From contig WOYR01000139.1 of the NCBI GenBank assembly GCA_011620705.1, positions 1-8,209 on the forward strand: 8,209 nucleotides of DNA. The letters are read 5' to 3'. Below are positions 5,569-8,209 of this stretch, piece by piece (the first letter of the stretch is position 1; the number at the start of each line of letters is the position of its first letter). Below the pieces are notes generated by a model, which saw nothing but the letters and a program-made list of their open reading frames with translations, did no database searches and was not told the origin of the DNA. Made by a program: the position numbers and the translations under genes. Origin of the DNA: Microbacteriaceae bacterium. GTDB taxonomy: Bacteria; Actinomycetota; Actinomycetes; Actinomycetales; Microbacteriaceae.

Positions 5569-6897
5569 TCAGCCCGCGGCACTCCCGCTGAGGGCGTACT
5601 TGTTGTCGGCGGTGTAGGTGTAGACGCCGTAGCTGCCCGTCGTCGGGTCGCCCGCCGCGTCGAGGTTGACGTCGCCGCTGACCCCGTCGTAGTCGATCGC
5701 CGGCTCCGTCTTGAGCACGTCGAGGCACTCGGCGTAGCTGGTGCACTTGATGCCGCCGACCGATGCCGACCGCAGCTGCGAGGCGACTCTCATCCCGGCG
5801 TCGTCGTGCGCCAGTGCTGCGGCGAGCGCGGCGAGGATGGTCGCGTCGTAGGCCTCAGGCGCGTACTGGAAGGAGGCGGCGCCGGAGTCCACCGCTTTGA
5901 TCTTGGCCTGGAAGGCGGCATCCGCCGCTGCGCCCTCGAGGATGCCGCTCACCCCGTTGAGCTGGCCGGCCGGCAGCGCCTGCGAGTAGTCGGCGAGGTT
6001 CTGGCTGGTGAGCCACAGCTTGGCCCCGCCGTAGCCGGCGGCGACCAGCGCAGAGATGAAGGCCTTGGTCTGCGCGCCGTTGTCCGGGGTGTCGAGCACC
6101 ACGGCATCCGGGGCTGCGGCCTTCACCGCGGCGACGACGGTCGCGGGGTCCGACGACGCGGTGAGCACGACGTTCTTCACCAGGCTTCCGCCGTGCGCCG
6201 CCAGCGTGCTGCCGAGCGTCTGCACGATCGATCGGCCGATGTCGTCGCTCGTGGCCAGCAGCGCCGCTTTTGGCTGCTTCCTGCCCGGCAGCAGGGTCCC
6301 CAGCGCGACCCCCTGGAGCGCGGTCGACGGGATGGTTCGGAAGAAGATGTCCTGGGTGTCGAGCGTCGACAGCTGCGGATAGGTGGCAGCGGGCGAGATC
6401 AGCGGGATGCGAGCGGCTGCAGCCGCCGTGAGCAGGCGCTGCGCGAGCACCGAGGACGAGGGGCCGATGATGACATCCGCGCCCTTCTTCGCCAGGTCGG
6501 CGAGCGACGCCTCCGCGGTCTGCGTCGTCGCGTCGCCCGAGTCGTCCGCGAGCAGCTCGACGGGCTTGCCGTTCACGCCGCCCGCCGCGTTGATGTCGGC
6601 GACGGCCGCCTTGACCCCGTCGAGCTGCGGGCCCCCGATGAACGCGGTCGCCCCGGTGGAGGGGAACAGCGTGCCGATCCGGAGCACCCCGTCCCCGGCG
6701 GGTCGCGCGGACGCCGTGGGGGAAGCCGTCGGCGTCGGCATGGGCTGCGAACTGCACGCCGCGAGCAGCGCGGCGCATGCCAGCATGCCGACGGCGGCGG
6801 CGGCTCGCGGTGCTCGCCACGACGGACGCGGGCTCCACGGCGAACTGCGCCCCCACGGCGAACTGCGCCCCCACGGCGATCTGACGGCGCGCGGCAT
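5569..6897 (-). CDS. Second Liv-type substrate-binding lipoprotein, paralogue of LivJ
   Basis: Extracellular solute receptor of the Leu/Ile/Val-binding (Peripla_BP_6) family, 442 residues. Lipobox LLAAC gives lipidated Cys48. The mature part follows a Pro/Thr/Ala linker and begins at VLRIGTLFPSTGATAFIGGP; it includes VADINAAGGVNGK (99-111), the serine-rich loop IGPSSSVLAQ (144-153) and ISPAATYPQL (167-176), matching the LivJ ligand loops. The cysteine pair KCTSYAEC (385/391) mirrors that of the neighbouring livJ, so the two are clear paralogues, though diverged. The N-region before the hydrophobic core is unusually long (about 31 residues) because of a tandem repeat, but ATG 6897 has AAAGGA 6 nt upstream and no other in-frame start codon exists before Met38, which is too close to the lipobox. 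No permease or ATPase accompanies it, so it probably feeds the adjacent LivHMGF channel, perhaps with a different ligand. The ligand is unknown. Confidence 0.9.
   Translation of the reverse strand: MPRAVRSPWGRSSPWGRSSPWSPRPSWRAPRAAAAVGMLACAALLAACSSQPMPTPTASPTASARPAGDGVLRIGTLFPSTGATAFIGGPQLDGVKAAVADINAAGGVNGKPVELLADDSGDATTQTAEASLADLAKKGADVIIGPSSSVLAQRLLTAAAAARIPLISPAATYPQLSTLDTQDIFFRTIPSTALQGVALGTLLPGRKQPKAALLATSDDIGRSIVQTLGSTLAAHGGSLVKNVVLTASSDPATVVAAVKAAAPDAVVLDTPDNGAQTKAFISALVAAGYGGAKLWLTSQNLADYSQALPAGQLNGVSGILEGAAADAAFQAKIKAVDSGAASFQYAPEAYDATILAALAAALAHDDAGMRVASQLRSASVGGIKCTSYAECLDVLKTEPAIDYDGVSGDVNLDAAGDPTTGSYGVYTYTADNKYALSGSAAG
6844..6879 (-). repeat. 18-bp tandem repeat inside the signal-peptide N-region
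   Basis: Two perfect 18-bp copies, coding for SPWGRS twice, followed by a third copy that matches for its first 9 bp and then diverges (SPWSPR, to about 6826). It lies in frame in the N-region of the lipoprotein signal peptide. Gain or loss of a unit would lengthen or shorten that region without shifting the frame. Confidence 0.85.
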
Positions 6898-6924
6898 CCA
6901 GGGTCCTTTCGGGGTGTCGATGCG

Positions 6925-6930
6925 ACCCTA
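6925..6930 (-). promoter_or_regulatory. Possible -10 element of the second receptor gene
   Basis: TAGGGT, identical to the proposed livJ -10 hexamer, lies 27 nt before the ATG at 6897, so transcription would start about 20 nt upstream and include the AAAGGA Shine-Dalgarno. No good -35 hexamer is visible 16-18 nt further upstream, so this is tentative; transcription from rarD across the 41-nt gap is the alternative. Confidence 0.3.
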
Positions 6931-6938
6931 ACCCGCGC

Positions 6939-7907
6939 TCAGGCGGAGGAGCGAGAGGCGCGGCGCTGGGTGCGTGCTGCCCGGATGAGATCCACCGTGA
7001 GCACGATCAGCGCGACCCAGACCAGCACGAAACCGACCCAGCGCGTCAGCGACATCGCTTCGCCGAGGAACACGACACCGAAGATGAACTGCAGCACGGG
7101 GGTGAGGTACTGGGTGAGACCGATCGCGATCAGCGGCAACCGGGCGGCGGCCCCCGCGAAGAGCAGCAGGGGCACCCCGGTGGCGACCCCGACGAGCACC
7201 GTGAGCACGAGGTGGGCCGGCCCGTACTGGGTGAGGGTGAGTCCGCTCGTCGTGCCGACCACGACGAGCGTCGCGACGGCCACCGGGACGAGCCAGGCGG
7301 TCTCCAGGGTGAGGCCGCTGACCGCATCCACCGCGCCGCCGACCTGCTTCTTGATGAAGCCGTACAGCCCGAAGGAGAGAGCCAGCGCCAGCGCGATCCA
7401 GGGGAAGGTGCCGTAGCCGACCGCGATGACGACGATCGCGACCGCCGAGATGCCGACAGCCGCCCACTGCGCGGGCCGGAGCCGTTCGCGCAGGAAGACC
7501 ACGCCGAGCAGCACGGTGAAAACCGGGTTGATGAAATAGCCGAGCGCCCCCTCGACGACCCGCCCGCTCGTGACGGCGATCACGAACACCTGCCAGTTGA
7601 GGTAGATGAGGATGCCGGCTGCGGCCGTCGTGAGCAGGATGCGCCGCTGGCGCACCAGCGCGAACAGCCGCCCCCAGCCGCGCGTCGCGCCCAGCAGAAC
7701 CGCGCAGAACGCCAACGAGAACAGGATGCGGTATGCGACGATCTCGAAGGGCCCGGTCGGGGCGAGCAGCAGGAAGTAGACCGGCAGGAATCCCCACAGC
7801 ACGTAGGAGCCCAGCGAGAGGGCGAGGCCGGACGCCAGCTTCCGGACCGGCGCGTCCGGCGCGACGACGGCATCCGGATCGATCGCGGGGTCTGCCGGGC
7901 TGCTCAC
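6939..7907 (-). CDS. rarD: RarD-type EamA/DMT-superfamily permease
   Basis: Membrane transporter of the drug/metabolite superfamily, RarD subfamily, 322 residues. E. coli rarD mutants were linked to chloramphenicol sensitivity, but the natural substrate is not established. The protein is largely hydrophobic, with about ten membrane segments in two EamA repeats. RarD hallmarks are YVLWGFLPVYFLLL (35-48), NWQVFVIAVTSGRVVEGALG (104-123) followed by YFINPVFTVLLGVVFLRERL, and in the second repeat GLTQYLTPVLQFIFGVVFLG (263-282). A charged tail (RAARTQRRASRSS) fits a cytoplasmic C-terminus. The start is GTG at 7907; there is no clear Shine-Dalgarno, but a -10-like hexamer lies immediately upstream, suggesting a leaderless message. 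The first 20 residues are hydrophilic and precede the conserved core; no other in-frame start exists before it. The gene is downstream of groES but separated by a strong terminator, and 41 nt upstream of the receptor gene; a functional link to amino acid transport is unproven. Confidence 0.9.
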   Translation of the reverse strand: MSSPADPAIDPDAVVAPDAPVRKLASGLALSLGSYVLWGFLPVYFLLLAPTGPFEIVAYRILFSLAFCAVLLGATRGWGRLFALVRQRRILLTTAAAGILIYLNWQVFVIAVTSGRVVEGALGYFINPVFTVLLGVVFLRERLRPAQWAAVGISAVAIVVIAVGYGTFPWIALALALSFGLYGFIKKQVGGAVDAVSGLTLETAWLVPVAVATLVVVGTTSGLTLTQYGPAHLVLTVLVGVATGVPLLLFAGAAARLPLIAIGLTQYLTPVLQFIFGVVFLGEAMSLTRWVGFVLVWVALIVLTVDLIRAARTQRRASRSSA

Positions 7908-7913
7908 CCGCCG

Positions 7914-7919
7914 AGCGTA
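7914..7919 (-). promoter_or_regulatory. Possible -10 element for a leaderless rarD mRNA
   Basis: TACGCT matches the TAnnnT pattern of actinobacterial -10 elements and is followed by 6 nt and then the GTG start, so transcription would begin at the start codon itself. The -35 region would fall near the edge of the groES terminator and is poorly conserved. Leaderless genes are common in actinobacteria. Confidence 0.4.
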
Positions 7920-7935
7920 CCGGCGCCCGGACAGG

Positions 7936-7971
7936 CGAAAGGCCCCGGCGGCGGAACCGCGGGGCCTTTCG
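7936..7971 (-). terminator. Strong hairpin terminator of groES
   Basis: Perfect 11-bp outer stem (CGAAAGGCCCC with GGGGCCTTTCG) that continues after a one-base bulge into a further 4-bp GCGG/CCGC stem with a 5-nt loop. It begins 25 nt after the groES stop. The GGGGCCTTTCG exit side, with a short T-run, is a typical high-GC actinobacterial terminator. The near-symmetric arms would also allow function on the other strand, but no plus-strand gene ends here. Confidence 0.85.
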
Positions 7972-7996
7972 GCAGGATGTTGCGGGCGAACGGCTG

Positions 7997-8209
7997 CTAG
8001 CCGAGGACGGCCAGCACGTCGCGGGCGGACAGGACCAGCAGGTCCTCGCCGCCGTACTTCACCTCGGTGCCGCCGTACTTGGAGTAGATCACCTTGTCGC
8101 CGACGGCGACGTCGAGCGGGACGCGATTGCCGTTGTCGTCGATGCGGCCGGGGCCGACCGCGACGACCTCGCCCTCCTGGGGCTTCTCCTTCGCGGTGTC
8201 CGGGATGAC
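7997..8209 (-). CDS. groES: Co-chaperonin GroES, C-terminal part (5' end outside window)
   Basis: The last 70 codons, read from the window edge to a TAG stop at 7997-7999, encode the C-terminal portion of the 10-kDa chaperonin. The protein is usually about 98 residues, so about 28 are missing. Recognisable segments are VIPDTAKEKPQEGEVVAVGP at the edge, then GRIDDNGNRVPLDVAVGDKV, IYSKYGGTEVKYGGEDLLVL and the terminal SARDVLAVLG. GroES forms the heptameric lid of the GroEL folding chamber and closes it over client proteins in the cytoplasm. The mobile loop that contacts GroEL lies in the missing N-terminal part. No groEL is seen after it: the gene ends in a strong terminator, as in many actinobacteria where groES/groEL copies are split or groEL lies elsewhere; an upstream groEL cannot be excluded. 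The promoter and any heat-shock (CIRCE) element would lie outside the window. Confidence 0.96.
   Translation of the reverse strand, partial: VIPDTAKEKPQEGEVVAVGPGRIDDNGNRVPLDVAVGDKVIYSKYGGTEVKYGGEDLLVLSARDVLAVLG

Noticed and set aside
5425..7416. Plus-strand open frame of 663 codons opposite the second receptor and rarD
   Set aside because: It shows the same Arg/Gly/Asp-rich shadow composition, runs across two unrelated minus-strand genes and shows no protein family signature.
7936..7971. Inverted repeat near groES as a CIRCE heat-shock operator
   Set aside because: It lies downstream of groES rather than in front of it and its sequence does not match the CIRCE element; it behaves as a terminator.
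1..8209. Mobile element, prophage, defence island or CRISPR array
   Set aside because: There is no transposase, integrase, terminal repeat or regularly spaced repeat; all genes are co-directional transport or housekeeping genes with uniform base composition.

Overview
The window reads as high-GC actinobacterial chromosome, most likely Microbacteriaceae (Microbacterium/Leifsonia-like). The basis is the strong G/C third-position bias, GTG starts, actinobacterial lipoprotein signals and the protein sequences themselves. Every supported gene is on the minus strand, so in transcription order the region runs right to left: groES (5' end outside the window) - rarD - a Liv-type substrate-binding lipoprotein - livJ - livH - livM - livG - livF (3' end outside the window). 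The long plus-strand open frames are antisense shadows of these genes. I see no mobile element, CRISPR array, rRNA or tRNA.

Right end (about 6.9-8.2 kb): the last 70 codons of the co-chaperonin GroES are followed by a strong GC-rich terminator hairpin. Next comes rarD, a DMT/EamA-family permease. Its GTG start has no convincing Shine-Dalgarno but lies 6 nt after a TACGCT -10-like hexamer, which suggests a leaderless mRNA.

Centre and left (1-6.9 kb): a branched-chain amino acid (HAAT/Liv) ABC importer. LivJ is the lipid-anchored solute receptor, LivH and LivM form the membrane channel, and LivG and LivF are the cytoplasmic ATPases. livH, livM, livG and livF are tightly coupled (3-nt gap, 8-nt overlap, 1-nt overlap). 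livJ is set off from livH by a 67-nt gap holding a perfect 13-bp stem hairpin, a likely device for making more receptor than channel. A second, paralogous receptor gene lies just upstream of livJ, so the transporter may be served by two receptors.

Most interesting points: (1) the 207-bp livJ upstream region carries two clusters of GTnAC/GAAAC half-sites spaced 10-11 bp apart, resembling the GlnR nitrogen-regulator box of actinobacteria, one overlapping a plausible -35 element; (2) LivH has about 150 extra N-terminal residues comprising a signal peptide and a carboxypeptidase-regulatory-like (Ig-like) beta-sandwich domain, which would sit outside the cell on top of a transporter channel; (3) LivG has an acidic C-terminal tail of about 50 residues. 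The rest is ordinary transporter and housekeeping content.
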